This document shows positions 12,831 to 26,400 of a stretch of DNA of 64,000 bases, piece after piece. The notes below the pieces were generated by a model, which saw only the letters and a program-made list of their open reading frames with translations, made no database searches and had not been told where the DNA came from. Position 1 is the first letter of the stretch. The number at the start of each line of letters is the position of its first letter. The stretch lies in NCBI RefSeq assembly GCF_000003605.2, contig NW_003140815.1:678918-742917 (forward strand), read 5' to 3'. The translations under genes and the position numbers were made by a program. The DNA comes from Saccoglossus kowalevskii. Taxonomy: Eukaryota > Hemichordata > Enteropneusta > Harrimaniidae.

Positions 12831-15800
12831 TTATAACTGTGAACTCATCTTATCAACAAACTTAAGTGATATATTCATGGTGGTATCGAAACATGTTGTA
12901 TTATCAGTCTTCGCCCAGTCTGGGTACTCATCTAAATCAAACAGTACATTACCAACGCTATTCACCCATAGGTTAATCCATGCAATACCAAGAATGCTGA
13001 GTCCTAATCCGGTGAACGCCTAGTAACGAGAGAAGATCACAGATTTACGACAGGTTTATAGTCGATATTTCTTTTCCAAATGTCGTCCAGTGCCTGGTTA
13101 TATGCACATCCAAAGTGAAATGATTAAAACAATATTATATATTTTTGCTTCGAGCATGTTGCTAAGAATTCCGAATTTAACGCACACCTGTTTACGCATG
13201 ATTACGAATAGAATTGCAAATACTAACAATATATTCATTAATGCAGTTTGACCGGGATTGTTTAATTGTCACTTTGTTCACAACGAGTACACTTAGGCAT
13301 ATACACATTTACAACTACCAGATAAAATGCATGTTTGCTTCATTTGGGTATACCACGTTCTCGGACGCACATGTAAATCACGAATAGCTTCAATAAGTTA
13401 TGGCGTATTCTAGTACGTGATTGAGTAACTTGATTTACGATATATGCGATTTCGTGACCTTGTAAATCGGATATTATTGAGTTCCTCGCTGTTTTCGTCA
13501 TATATTCACATTGACTTACCATATCCGGAATTGTCAGCAAACCGTTTGCAAACGCCATAGCATTCGGAGCTGTTGCCACTGGTAACATGAAAGCATATGA
13601 TATCAAAATATAGCATGGCATCAAAACATATAGAGGACTCAGGCAAATGCTTTCTGCCTAATTACAAAACAAATAAAAACATAATTAACGTATATATCTT
13701 TGAATATTACACTGAAGTTAGGTAAGGCGTGTAGTTGGACGGCACAGCGAAGTGAGCTGCTCTAATTTATGGACGCGCATTTCACTAAATTGTGATATGC
13801 GCTTGTCTTACCAATCCAATCGTATTCGTTTTGATTTGAATATAATTGGTATTAAATAAAAAACTATACACGTTACAGCTTGTAACTAAGTTAGTAAATC
13901 ATACCACAGTATATAGCATGACGGATACACTTGAATGGGAACTCGGTACGCATACTACAACACAAACACGCGTATTATGGGTGGTTTTCAGACAGATAAT
14001 TACGTCTACCTGTTTTGAAATGATTTGTACGTATTTTTTTAAAAAGATATTTTTATGTTAGAGCATGGGTACCCATGACCCAACTCGAGTGCCCCATCTC
14101 CTGGGATAGAGGCCGATATCAAAACAAAGGGATTTTGTTCATCTTTATAAATATTTATACGAGGGGCGTTCAACAAGTGATGCCCCTGACCCATTTCCCA
14201 TAGCAGGAGATTAATGAAACTTGGCACAGTTATTAGTCTTTCTCTACATATGAACCACCCAGAGTTATGCATTTCTCCCATCGTTTTATGAAGCTCTGGA
14301 CACCGTTTTGGTAGAACACCCCAGGTTGGTCTTCCAACCACATCGTAACTTCAGAAATCAAGGCTGCATCACCTGGGAAACGCTTTCTTTTCAAAAACAA
14401 TTTCATGGCTGGAAAGAGATGAAAGTCAAATGGTGCAAGGTAAGGAGAGTAAGGGGGCGGGGGAGGATTTCATAGCCACACGCCTGTGCTTCTGATCTGG
14501 CGACATGTGAGTTGTGGACCGGAGCTTTTGTCCTGCAGGAGGATAACTTTGCTGATCTTGCCTCGCCTCTTGATTTTGATAACTTCTCTTAATTTCATCA
14601 AAAGTGAAGCGTAATAGACTCCTCTAATTGTGGTACCCTTTGCCAGGAAATCTTTCATCACTACCCTGTCCTGGTCCCAGAAGACTGTGAGCATGACCTT
14701 GCCAGTGGAGGGCTGCACCCTTGCCTTCTTTGCAGGTGGTGAGTCCAAGTGCTTCCACTGCATTGACTGGGCTTTGGTCTCTTGATCATAGTGATGGACC
14801 CAAGTTGTATTCTGTGTAATCAGTCGTTTGAAAAACTTTGACTCATCTTCTTGGCACATCTCCAAATTCATCGTCGAGCACTTGATGCGTTCTTGTTTCT
14901 GGAAAGGTGTGAGTAACCTGGGAATCTATCTGCTAGACACCTTATGCATATGCAAATGGTCATGAATGATAGTTTTCACAGACCCTGCACTAAACTTGAC
15001 CTCTTGGGATATTTAGCAAACAGTAATGCGTCGATCTTTCAAAATGACTGCCTCAACTTGACGGACAAATGCCTCATCAATGGCAGAAGTGGCACGACCA
15101 GGTCTGGGAGCGTTTTACAAGGTCATATGATGGGGCATCATCACCATAAGTTTGTTTCATTTCATCAAAAGTCTTTCAAATACAAAATCACTGCACGATA
15201 TTCAACTGGCCCATTTCACACCTGACTTAGTTCAAACACCTGTAAATCAGAAACCACTATTAGTTCAGATCTGTTTTTTGCAACATAACCCACAGAGATG
15301 TAAATCATTACAAATGCATCTAAATCAGACAACTGGAAGTGGGTCAGGGGCATTACTTATTGAACACCCCCTGTAAATGCCAGTGACGCATCAACCCAAC
15401 TAGCCAATCAACGAACACAACGACGTTATATGAAAACTTTCAAATGCTCTTCAATATAAACCCATTGTGAATATTCATCAAAATGAAGCGAATGTCTTTG
15501 TTGCGCTGAGAGTATATAATGGCGATGGTATGGTCGCCACGGGTTAACCATGAAACTTACCAATGGCCCGATTATTGGTAGAAATATAGTCGCAACTGCA
15601 GTATTACTAGTGACCTCTGTAAAAAAGCACGCTAATGTAGAACATATAAGTACAATGGTCCAGTCTGATAAAAACCCAAGTGATGAGAGCTGATCACCAA
15701 TCCACCGTGACAAACCTGTGACCTAAAGAGCAGAGTATAAATGTAAAACTAGAATTATCTATAAATTACATGCACATCACGTATACATAAACACGTAACA

Positions 15801-18800
15801 AGGGATTCCTAGTTCACTACCATGACAAAATGACTCTGTTCTCTATCGATATTTGACGCACGAGTAACTGTGTATTAGATACAAAAAATGATAAGTTAAA
15901 CAAGTCCAAATATAGAGTACTGGAAATACACTTGCCTCCATTCCTTCAGCCAACGCATATCCTCCGCCAATTAATAGAAACAAACTCCAGGGCATCTTTT
16001 TATGCACCACTTGCCAATTAAGTAAGCTTGGTTTGGGTGTAGTTGGTGGTGTATCTATCAAAACATAACACAAAACAAGATTGAATACTTTATTTGTCAC
16101 TTTCAAAATGATAAGCTGCATACCATAAAGAACTCGGACGATGTAATTCATGGAAAAGCTTATAAATGTGAAAGATATTTGGTTGCTTACCTTCTTTGGT
16201 TCTTAGTCTAAAGAAACCCGGGAATTCCGATGGAAAACAGAACAGAACAAATGCCATGAATATTGCCGGGGTCGCGTCAGTGACGTAACTGCAAATGTTC
16301 ATATAGTGAAATGATTACCAATATTACCTATTTTTTAGTTTGTGGCAAATTGGTTAGGTATGCAATTACAACACAAAAATACAATATGATAAATGTAATA
16401 TTCATACAAAATAACATACACTTACTCTTCCGGAAACAGCATGGTCCATCCGTATCCACCAATATTTCTGGATATCCACAATAGACACAGACTTACAAAC
16501 ATCGTCAATACACTTAGTTCGGCCCAACTGCAAGCAGTGAAACATACAACTATATGTTTCACTTTATTGTCAGTATATAACAACTCTCCCAATACACGTT
16601 ATTATTTTATGTGATGGGAGACCATTCAATACATGGTTGGATGTGATGTCGATAGATGTGATAGTGTTAGGTCAGATTAGTATTGACACTATCAAGAGCC
16701 ACAGCAAAACAAGTGGCGTCAATGAGTGTATGTAGCCTTAAGAGAGAATTGTTGTCGTAAAAAGGCGTAAAATACTGTTCAATTTATAGTCTGGGTGCGT
16801 GCGTACTCAAAATTTCCCATTGCACATAACATTTTTGAATAATTTAAAAAGAAATATGTAACCTTGATGTAGTGGTGACGTCACTGTCTGACACCTTCCG
16901 TATATCCTTCTGTGATACTTACGTACATTTTCCAAGATTCTTGTATTCTGTTTTGATAATCTCTTTAACGAGAATTTCTTCTTGGGTTTTCTGACAGCTG
17001 CAGGAGCACGATGTTGATCTCTGTTTTCTCCATGGGCTAACACATTTGGGAGACGATGAACATGTTATTACAATTATGCAACACACGTTTTGGAATATTT
17101 TGAGCTAGAAGCATACCCAGCATGCATTGCACTCTGGTGATATAAGATGAAAATATATCGTGACGGATATATCACTACAGATATATTTGTTTTTGTTATC
17201 AATTATTCGAAAAATTAGTGTTTTAAAAAAATATATTTGGTACGTACCATAAATCTAAATACATGAACAACAACCATAACCAGGCAATGAATATAAATAG
17301 GAAAGAGGACGGAAAACTGAATATAAACCACGACAGAAAATTGAGAGGATGATCGTCGAATTGTCTGAAAATTAAATTGAAAATAAAAATGCAAATAAGG
17401 CATATACTTTTTGTCGTGTGAATTGATCTTACACACTACAAATTGGTAGTTTTTAGTTGCTGGTGAAAGGAAATAAATCTCTAGTCGAGAAACGTGCTTA
17501 AAATTGCTAGCAATTACAAAACAAATATTTTTCTATCAAAAGAAAAACATGACGACTGCTAGCACTTTTCTGAAAAATTTACGAAAACAACGAATATGAA
17601 ATGAGTGTTGTATATCACACAAAAGAACACTGTTTTAGTATCATGTAGAATATTCATCCCTAATACTAGCGCATTGTGACAACTTACTTACAATTCTGAA
17701 TAGATATATATAAATGTATATCAATCATAGGGTTCGTGATGTCCAATAATAACATTTTAGCCGTGTACAATAACGTACAGATGGCATATGAGATTATCAA
17801 AATAAATAAACTTTAAAGATTGTGCCTACATCTAGTCGAATTAATGAATTATGTTAAAGGGCTGTGATCGTCGGGCAGCACGTGTTTGAATAATTCAATA
17901 AATTCACTCACTCATTCATTTGTCCATATAATATAAGTTGCGGCGACGAACCAATCAGCGTGGCCGTACCACCAATACTAGCAGAATAACATATTGCAAG
18001 CGTTAAAGCTTTCCCAAACAATCGATACTCCTCGGCGACTTGTAAACCAATCGGTTCATTCTCGGGAGTTGTCTTGGAAACCTTTCTATTCAAACTATTG
18101 ACATAAAATAATAAAGCAAAAATGTTATTTTCATCAAGAATGTGTAATATTTATTTCCAATGATATGCAAATTAACTGATGCAATCTATTCCCATTTCAT
18201 TGACGTTTCTTTTTTGAATATCATACATTGTATGAAACATTTCGTTTGGAAAATTGTGTGAGGCTTTGTGTTAGCGAATATGTATTCATAGATGCGAAAA
18301 AATGTTGTACTTATGTTGGGGCAACGTAGTAGACTAACTAATAGTTGTGACACTCCCACCAATCCTATGACCATAAAAAGACCTGTTCACCAAATTTAAA
18401 GGAAAATGTGTATGTGCGTGTTTTGAAATATGAATGGCACATCATATCATAAACAGAACACATTTATAACTTAGTCCAAATCTCATGAACGTCGAGGTCA
18501 TTGCATTTGATTGTGATTGGTTGTGATTGTTACTATAGAAACTGGATCAATTATGTATTGTATGTAAATTATGATCATAAAAATTCGATAATCCAGATTA
18601 GATGCAAAATTTGAAATCCTGTCAAATGTCACCTTATTGTCTATTATGTAATATTTTTATTTATTGACCTTGGCAAGAATATATTATGTTGTTATTTAAA
18701 ATAAGTTTTATGTCATAAATACTGTCAGCATTCTTTATTCTGTGTTTGTCCTAGGGTTACAATCTCGGTTATGACGGATAAGTTATTAGGAAATCCACAC

Positions 18801-21188
18801 GAATGTCATGTAAATGATTGTACTCACCGTGAAGGGCGTTTTTCGGATGTCTCCTGATGGACATTCGTTATGACATCTCCAATCTCAGAGTTATCACACG
18901 AATCTTTCTTATTTTGATGGGAATTAGAAGGCTAGTCAATCAATGAAAACAAATGAAAACATGATAACTATAAATAATGATGGCATTTGTGGCTTCCCAT
19001 ATAACGTGACAGTGCTTTGTATTGACATTTTGTGCATAATGGTTCGTAGGAGGTTATATTTATAGTACTCCCAATATCTTGTTTAGATATCTAAGTTATG
19101 TATATATTAACTACTCACCATTTCTGATGTTTTTATCTCTGATAATCGAGCCAATACAGATTGGGCTAAGGGTAACATCATTGCAGTGGTAGCTGTATTG
19201 CTCATCCACGCTGATAAAAACCACGTGATCAACATGAAGCTTAATAGTAACCTAAAATAGTAGCCTAAATTATTTTAATATTTTTCATCTAAACAGACTA
19301 TTGCAGAGATTAAAATAATATGCTCGACTGTAGTGGCGTTCTTTGACTGATACCCGTTATCACAAATACAGTACTGTGTCATTCATGTGAGTGGCCATAT
19401 ATGTTTTCAGTTGCTCTCCGGGGAATAACGCTGAAAACCTTCAACTTGTTGTGTGTGTGGCAACAAATACTTCAGGCTCCCAATACTTTCCAAGACCTGA
19501 AACCTAATTAAAACACTAATGTACTCACCACCTTAGCTTCGTTCCAGAAACTACCAATACAGATAACGCTATCCGTCGATGGAGATTCCAGTGTTCGATG
19601 GCTAATGCCATACATGTAGCCCCAAATATCAGCACAGTTATGTCTTTAAAATACATCGAAGCGGTTGCACCACCTTCCAGTATGCCAAACGTGGGAAATA
19701 GGACTAGCGGTATCAGAGAAGTTACCGATATATGTACACATTCAAATATCCAATACAGGGACATCACTATTAGTACATACCCACAATAAGACTCCTATAA
19801 TACAATTATACCTTTGAGTTAATTAGTTGAGTTTAAACCAAGATGGAGTTATATTTATACCACTCAGTGAGCACATATGTGATTTCATATATATTATAAA
19901 ATGCATATATGTTTTACATTTACACATTGACAATGTAACCTATATTATTTCGTTCTATTAACGTAAAGAAACACGGACAGTATGAAATTGTGCAACGGAT
20001 ATGTCTGTGGGGTAGAAACAACATTATGATTACTTCAACATTTGACATCCCCATGGTACGTTTGTAATTTATTTTGAATGTCAAGCTGGACTAACTGCCA
20101 ATATCTAAAATCTAAAATATTGACCCACAACAAATATTTGACAACATGAGTTATATTGTGTCAGGACAACGTCGTGTCGTGTTAAAACATGATTTAAACA
20201 AAATGATATATTAGTTACAATATGATATATAACAAAAATGATATATAACAATAAGAACGTAATAACTGAGTCGCAATAAAGTCTAAATCATTTTGATGTG
20301 GTTGTATGAAATGAACTTGGAATGTTACAAGAATTTTTTGCTCGCTATCTAATTTGTAGATATAACTTAAATAAACACCTCAATTGACAAACCTCAACAA
20401 ATAACCATATTTATTTTGTTTATTGTAAATATGTACCCTGACCCGTGCAGTGAACTATTTACACAGCCCTACGTAGGCCTGTTATTTAATCAGTGATATT
20501 ACCATTACACAATAATCTATCATAATTATAAGAACGTGTTCCACGCAGTTGAGTCGAAGTATGTGTACAAGAAAGAACAAATCGTCATCAAACAAGCTGC
20601 TCTCTGATTGGTCTGAATGTTAGGTGTTAGGGTTGGGTAGCCAATCAGGAAAAATGTTGTAAGTAGCTTCGAAATAAAGGGTCGAAATCAATCTTGATCA
20701 AATGACACCACATATAAATAATTACACATCTTAAAGAAAATCATGCAAGGGGCGGTGTTCGATGCGTTCGATATGGCCCCATGCGACCTATACTACTCGT
20801 GACAATTCAGTGACAATTGTAACGCGTTAAGAATGAGATCTAATCACAACACAAGTTTTTAATGGTACAACAACATATGAATTTATAAAACACCAGAGAA
20901 TTTTCTCCAACTCATTTGTATTACAATGTAGTTAAACAGACATTCGTCATGATTTGTTTTAAGGTGATACGAACCGGCGACAGCAAGGGAAATTACTCGC
21001 TAATTAAACTGTTATATACCAGTAATCGGCATGTACGATTGAACACATATATAGTAAAGCAGAAGGTCACTTACCGGTGTCGGAATAACTATAATCAATG
21101 GAAGACACAGTAGCGGTATCGTAAGTAACGCGATGATGTCTTTGAATGACCAAACTTTCCAAAGTAGCTGTTTACAATTGGATCCCAT
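12831..21188 (-). CDS. SLC13A2/3/5-like: Gene B: SLC13-family Na+/dicarboxylate (or sulfate) cotransporter, 13 exons, 612 aa
   Basis: Exons in transcript order: 21075-21188, 19529-19794, 19119-19251, 18828-18931, 17912-18094, 17248-17364, 16923-17036, 16426-16527, 16191-16288, 15936-16054, 15561-15722, 13520-13657, 12831-13019. They total 1,839 nt with no frame break; stop TAA at 12831. Both Na+-site motifs have the consensus form: SNT at about 144-146 and SNT at about 489-491 (EVTSNTAVATIFLPI), and exon 12 has MLPVATAPNAMAF. Exon 4 is 39 nt shorter than in A and C and encodes an unrelated polar loop. Exon 7 carries a CSCSC cluster. The C-terminus is longer than in A (…MNISLKFVDKMSSQL) and holds N-glycosylation sequons NTT and NIS. 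Intron 10 has a GC donor. Intron 11 is swollen by a mariner-like element. Of the A/B/C set, B is the most conservative at the transport sites. Confidence 0.9.
14160..15373 (-). mobile_element. Degenerate mariner-like DNA transposon in intron 11 of gene B
   Basis: The ends form imperfect terminal inverted repeats of about 35 bp: the left end reads cgaggggcgttcaacaagtg and the right end, in reverse complement, caggggg.gttcaataagta, both continuing into atgcccctgaccca. Each is flanked by TA, the Tc1/mariner target duplication. A 134-codon minus-strand open stretch (14,470-14,871) encodes the mariner catalytic core: TWVHHYDQETK, QSMQWKH, VFWDQDRVV, DFLAKGTTI. An N-terminal remnant (MKQTYGDDAPSYD) lies near 15,130-15,160 and a C-terminal one near 14,250-14,340. 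The first catalytic Asp (usual GDETW) is replaced (QNTTW) and the frame is lost between the pieces, so it cannot move itself. It lies in the same orientation as the host gene and should be spliced out with the intron. Confidence 0.88.
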
Positions 21189-22868
21189 TTTTAGGAGAGA
21201 ATATGTATATATGTCGCCGCTTGTCAGGTTAGTGCTGACTGATGCTGAGTTATTTCATCATAGTGTGCATAATAGTTGATTTATTTACGTATGCATAAAT
21301 AAGACTTGAGTGTTAGTAGTACTTTTGTTTACATATGATTAAATATTAGAATTTCCATGTAATTCATACTTGCTTGTTTATTGAAGTACTTTCCTGGCTA
21401 AAATGAATTGTTACGTTTCATTACGGTGTAATAGTATTATTACTTATATGAAGGTTCACGGAATGGGAACAATACAAGTATAAGACAACGTAAGGAAAAT
21501 TAACGTGGCAAATGTATTGTAATAAAACATTCATGTCAACGTGCGCAATGTTCAGCTGTTAAGATTTAGTCAAAACGTGTGCACTGATAAGACCTTACAT
21601 TAAACCATACATGAACTACGAAAAACAATGAATATACATGTTAAAAAAATTGGTGTGTTCAACAATAGTCATAGAGAGTCGAGTATTTCACACGAATCTT
21701 TGTTGATGATCCAGATAGGTGAGAAGACGTTGATTTGTGGCTTGTGGCATTTAATGGGAAAACCTGGATCGTATGCGATATTTTAAGATTTCAAGCGTGC
21801 TTCTTATTTCTCCGACTATGGTGTGTGGATATTTTAGCTATGGGCATATACGAAGTGGGAAATGTGTTTCCGTGGAATAGGAAAGTGGAAAACTAAATGC
21901 GAATCTAAAAGTGGTAAGATAATTCAGTTTGGAATTTTCAAACGTCTAAAAATATGTCCGTAGTTCAGAACATCAGCGATACTTACCGTGACTTTTAATT
22001 TACTGTTGGTCAAAAACAGTTATAATCTCTGATTCACAATTCTATATGATACGACTCTTACAACCCCTAGGAATATAACATATCACATATTATAAATATT
22101 TCGTACTGCAGTAAATGCAAGCGTACAATCTGGTTATATATCTATTAGTAAATATAACATACGTACAATAATATGAAAATAACATCCCTTTAATATTTTT
22201 AACATTTTAAAAGCAGAATGGCCCTTTTTTTAATTCAATCTTAATGTCATCAATCTTTAACATCGGATATCCATCCACCTGCAAATTGATTAAAATTATC
22301 TGATTAAAACCAAATTACACCCAAATATATCCGTTCTCAAGAAAACAATTAATATCCAAACTACATATTAAACCTTTCCTGGGAAAAACAGCGACAGAGT
22401 TTCGTATCTTGTGAGATGTTAAAGATTCAAACACGGTTACCAAAACCGTTTAGTAACCGTGATTCAAACAACACAAGTTAAAGGAAATATAGCCACAGCC
22501 GTTGAGGGCATGATTTCGAGAAATGTGACATAAAAGTTGGTTTAAAATACATCTACTTTGCACATGGTCAAAATGGGACCAAACCTCCCACATAGCAGTT
22601 CTGTGGGTGATCCGGTATGGATACATTTGCAAACACTTCAGGTATTTAAATTGTTAAGTCTTGTTAGATTATGTTGCATAGCACGAGCGATGAATTACAT
22701 TTTCCCACAAGAATGAACGATTGTTCTGCGATTTTTTTATATTTATAATTTAAGTTACTGCAATTTTATTATGATTAAATAGTAATATGCTTACATTGTC
22801 ACGTGAGGGTGACGTATGTTATACTATCAACACAACAAACAAAATCCCTAATTTTATAAATTTTACTA
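21189..22868. other. Upstream region of gene B; no gene
   Basis: The first 370 bp or so (to about 21,560) match the left edge of the window (1-191) in reverse complement, so the presumed promoter of B was included in the inverted duplication that made A'. From about 21,600 to 22,868 I see AT-rich sequence and no gene or clear repeat; the 60-codon frame at 22,450-22,632 has no recognisable signature. Confidence 0.55.
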
Positions 22869-23084
22869 TTCAAATTAAAACGAGAGGTCTTTGATGACCG
22901 ATGGAATAACATTGAACCATTTTCAGATGACATTATTGCAAACTACGATCGTTCATTGGCTGGTTATATTCCACTGTCATTGAAATTTGCAAATGTTTAT
23001 GAAAATGAAAGAAAAGTTTGTTATGCTAATAATACCTGGTACAAGGATTTAAGGGAATTAAATAGCGAAATAATATCATTCTAA
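22869..23084 (+). other. Coding-like open stretch of 71 codons ending in TAA, unidentified
   Basis: An uninterrupted plus-strand frame with protein-like composition, containing EVFDDRWNNIEPFSDDII and later NNTWYKDLRELNSEIISF before a TAA. It has no Met start, so it would be an internal or terminal exon or a piece of a mobile element. The reading frame is rich in acidic and aromatic residues, unlike the low-complexity peptides that AT-rich noise gives. I do not recognise the family. No matching upstream exon was found. It could be a decayed element fragment. Confidence 0.3.
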
Positions 23085-23456
23085 TGTGTAATCTTTTCAC
23101 ACACATGGATTTGATATAATGAAATATCCTTATATAATTTAATAATTCCATTAGCATCTAGTAAGCCTCACTTTGTGCATGTAGAAGTGATAACGTGATA
23201 TGCATCACATGTAATTAGCGTCTTAATTTGTGTGTATAGGAGTGGTAATGTAATATGCATCACATGTAATTGATCGTGTCTATGTTGCCACCTCACACTG
23301 AGTCAACTGAGTCAACTTTCATTCCCTGTGCTTGCGATAGAGAATATGAAGAACTTTTACTAATTGTTGCATTACACCAAGTATCACATAGTGTTCTAGT
23401 CCGATATATAAAAGAGTATAATCTGCATATTTGCATGGAATCTGATCAGATTATCG

Positions 23457-26400
23457 TCAAATTAATGTGACATTGACGGTTGTGTCCGCACATGTTGTAT
23501 TATCAGTCTTCGCCCAGTCCGGGTACTCATCCAAATCAAATAACGCTTTATAATTACCATAACTATTCACCCAGAAATTGATCCATAGAATACCAAGTAT
23601 GTTGAGTCCTAATCCCGTGATTGCCTTAAGAGAGATAATGAATGATAATGATTTAACTAGATTATCGATTAAAAGCCATTACGTACAATTTATGTTTGAA
23701 CTCGATCTCCCATTACCTATTGGGGTAGTCAGATTTTGGTATTTATAAGATAAACTGACATTTTCTTCTCAGCTGGCGTATATATGTATCTTATTATTCC
23801 AAGACCACTTTGACAGGGTATTTGAAACCGAAATCGTAAGAGGCCATTTATCGACGGTTTTACTGTTGGATGACGATGACGGTTTAAAAAACCGTGAACA
23901 TGAAAGTACGTTTTACGAATAACGAAGCGTCCATAACTTTTTTCACGTCAACATTTTGTTGAATTCCGTTGATAGATCTACCCCATATAGTGAATAGCTA
24001 AAATTATACTGCCATTTGTAGGCCATCTAACTGCAACTGTGGATAGTATATAATGCGTCTTACCATATCAGGTATAGTCAGCAATCCATTAGCAAACACC
24101 GTGGCATTTGGGAAGTTTGCTACTGGCAACATAAATCCATAAGAGATCAAGATCGCACATGGCATCAATACATACAGAGGATGTAGACAAATACTCCCTG
24201 CCTATAGCCACAATAAATATGAAGATAAACATAAGGTTCAATAAAAATTAAAATTATGAGCGATCAAACATCGCGCACTTTAAAAGTATTCCAGAAATGT
24301 AAGCATACAGTACAATTTGTTGCAGAATGCTCTTCCATGTTGTATAACTGGTGTTGCTATTGACTACCACGACCAGTCATTAATCAAATGATTGATAGAG
24401 GTATTACTAGTATCAAGCACCAATACTCAATTTATATTGTGTATGGGATTCAGCGTATATTTCCAATTATTACAACAATGCTTCTTAAAACATTATGTGC
24501 CCTGTAAACGTCTGAAAAGAACGTTAACAATTTTCGACGACAGTTGAAAATGTCATGTTTAATCACATACCAGAGCCCCTATAATCGGTATAAATATGGT
24601 TGCAACTGCACTGTTGCTAGTCACTTCTGTGAAGAAGCATACTAAAGTAGAACAGACAAGAACAATAACCCAGTCTTCCAAATACCCAAGTGACGATAAC
24701 TGGTCACCAATCCACTGAGAAAGACCCGAGACCTGGAGAAAGATACACATCACGTGAACATGAACATTTGATTGTTTCGATGGCTAAACTATTTAATCAC
24801 AAATCACCATTAAGCATTTTACACTTTTTGTATCTTGAACATTTATTAAATCGAAAAATGTATACAGGTGGTTCAAAGTTAGTTAAGTAAGTATGGTAAC
24901 AGCATGTATGGCATACTAAGAATTATACTAAATCGAAGAGTTATCATTCAGAAATAACAACTTATTCAGGTTATAATGTTGTTGATATTATTAGAGTCGG
25001 ACCGAAGATTAAATCAACTTGCCTCCATTCCTTCTGCCAAGGCAAATCCACCACCCAGTAGCAAATACAAACCCCATGGCATCTTTTCATTGACGATCTT
25101 CCAGTTTAACAAGCTTGCTTTGGGTGCGGTCTTGGATGTATCTGTTGAAGGTATTCTAATTAAAACAGGGTTACGGGGTATATTCATTGAATAATATATA
25201 TTGCAAATAATCATTCTTATGAAGGTGACAAATTGTGAAAAAGCTGGTCGCGCGTTTGCACAACTGGAACATAATTATGGATATATGAGCATTTAAATCG
25301 CATTGTAATGTACCTTCTTTTGTCCTGAATCCAAAGAAATTTGGAAAAGCACAGGGAAAACAGAATAGAACAATTGCCATAAATATAGCAGGAGTCGCAT
25401 CAGTAACATAGCTGAAAAACACATTACATCGTGGTTAGATATAATTGTTTTGAACAGATGGAGTTTAACTGTAATTCACCGTCTACCGTGTCTTATGAGA
25501 TAAGAGAAACAAATCGTGACCCACTCTTCTGGGAAGAGGTTTGTCCATCCATATCCACCAATATCCCTGGTTATCCACGCTACACACAGAGTAACGAACA
25601 GCGTCAACACACACAGTTCAGCCCAACTATAAGTGAATCACATGTTTATCCGAGAAAATAATATATACAGCGAATATATAGCTACACAAGTAACTGCCTA
25701 ACATCGAATAAACATGTCACAAGCCTCAATAATAATGTAGTATACAAGCAATTTAAAGCATTAACAAGTACTGGAGACATCCATCACCTCAAAAATAACA
25801 TACTATAGTTTCTCATTGCTAATGGTCTACACATTTCATTTTCCTGAACAGTTAAATCGTGAAATCACCGACGTGGATTGTTTGATTATTGATCACAAAC
25901 ATATACTAAACATGCTCAAATACATTTAGAATACTACATCTTGCGAAAGGTGGCACTTGTGCGCCTTTGCATTTAAATGTTTAAATCTGCAAATGAATTA
26001 CTATTCCGACATCAGAAGTGCTTCATGAGATTTTACATTACTTACCTAAAAGGTCCAAGGTTTTTAAAATCTTCCTTGATAAGATTTTTGATCAATATTT
26101 CTTCTTCATTTGTCTTAGAACTACATGAACATGGTGCTAAACCAGACTTTCTCCATGGACTGAAAAATATTACATACCTTATACATTACGTATATTTATT
26201 CAAATATACAACAGGACTACTGTTTTGTCTGCATGTTTTTTTTTCATTTGGTCTGATGTTACAGTATTATCATTCTTATTATTTATCTTTATTTCATTTG
26301 CATAACTATGTGATTTTGCGACGTGCTCCCTCTGTGGCAGTATGGATATAGATAGGCAGGGACTAAGATGGCGGAGTAGGTAGTGATGAAGAGTGGTGGG

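Noticed and set aside
14944-15376. Two overlapping plus-strand open frames near the right end of the mariner-like element
   Set aside because: They are antisense to the transposase and overlap its terminal repeat; the transposase signature is on the minus strand.
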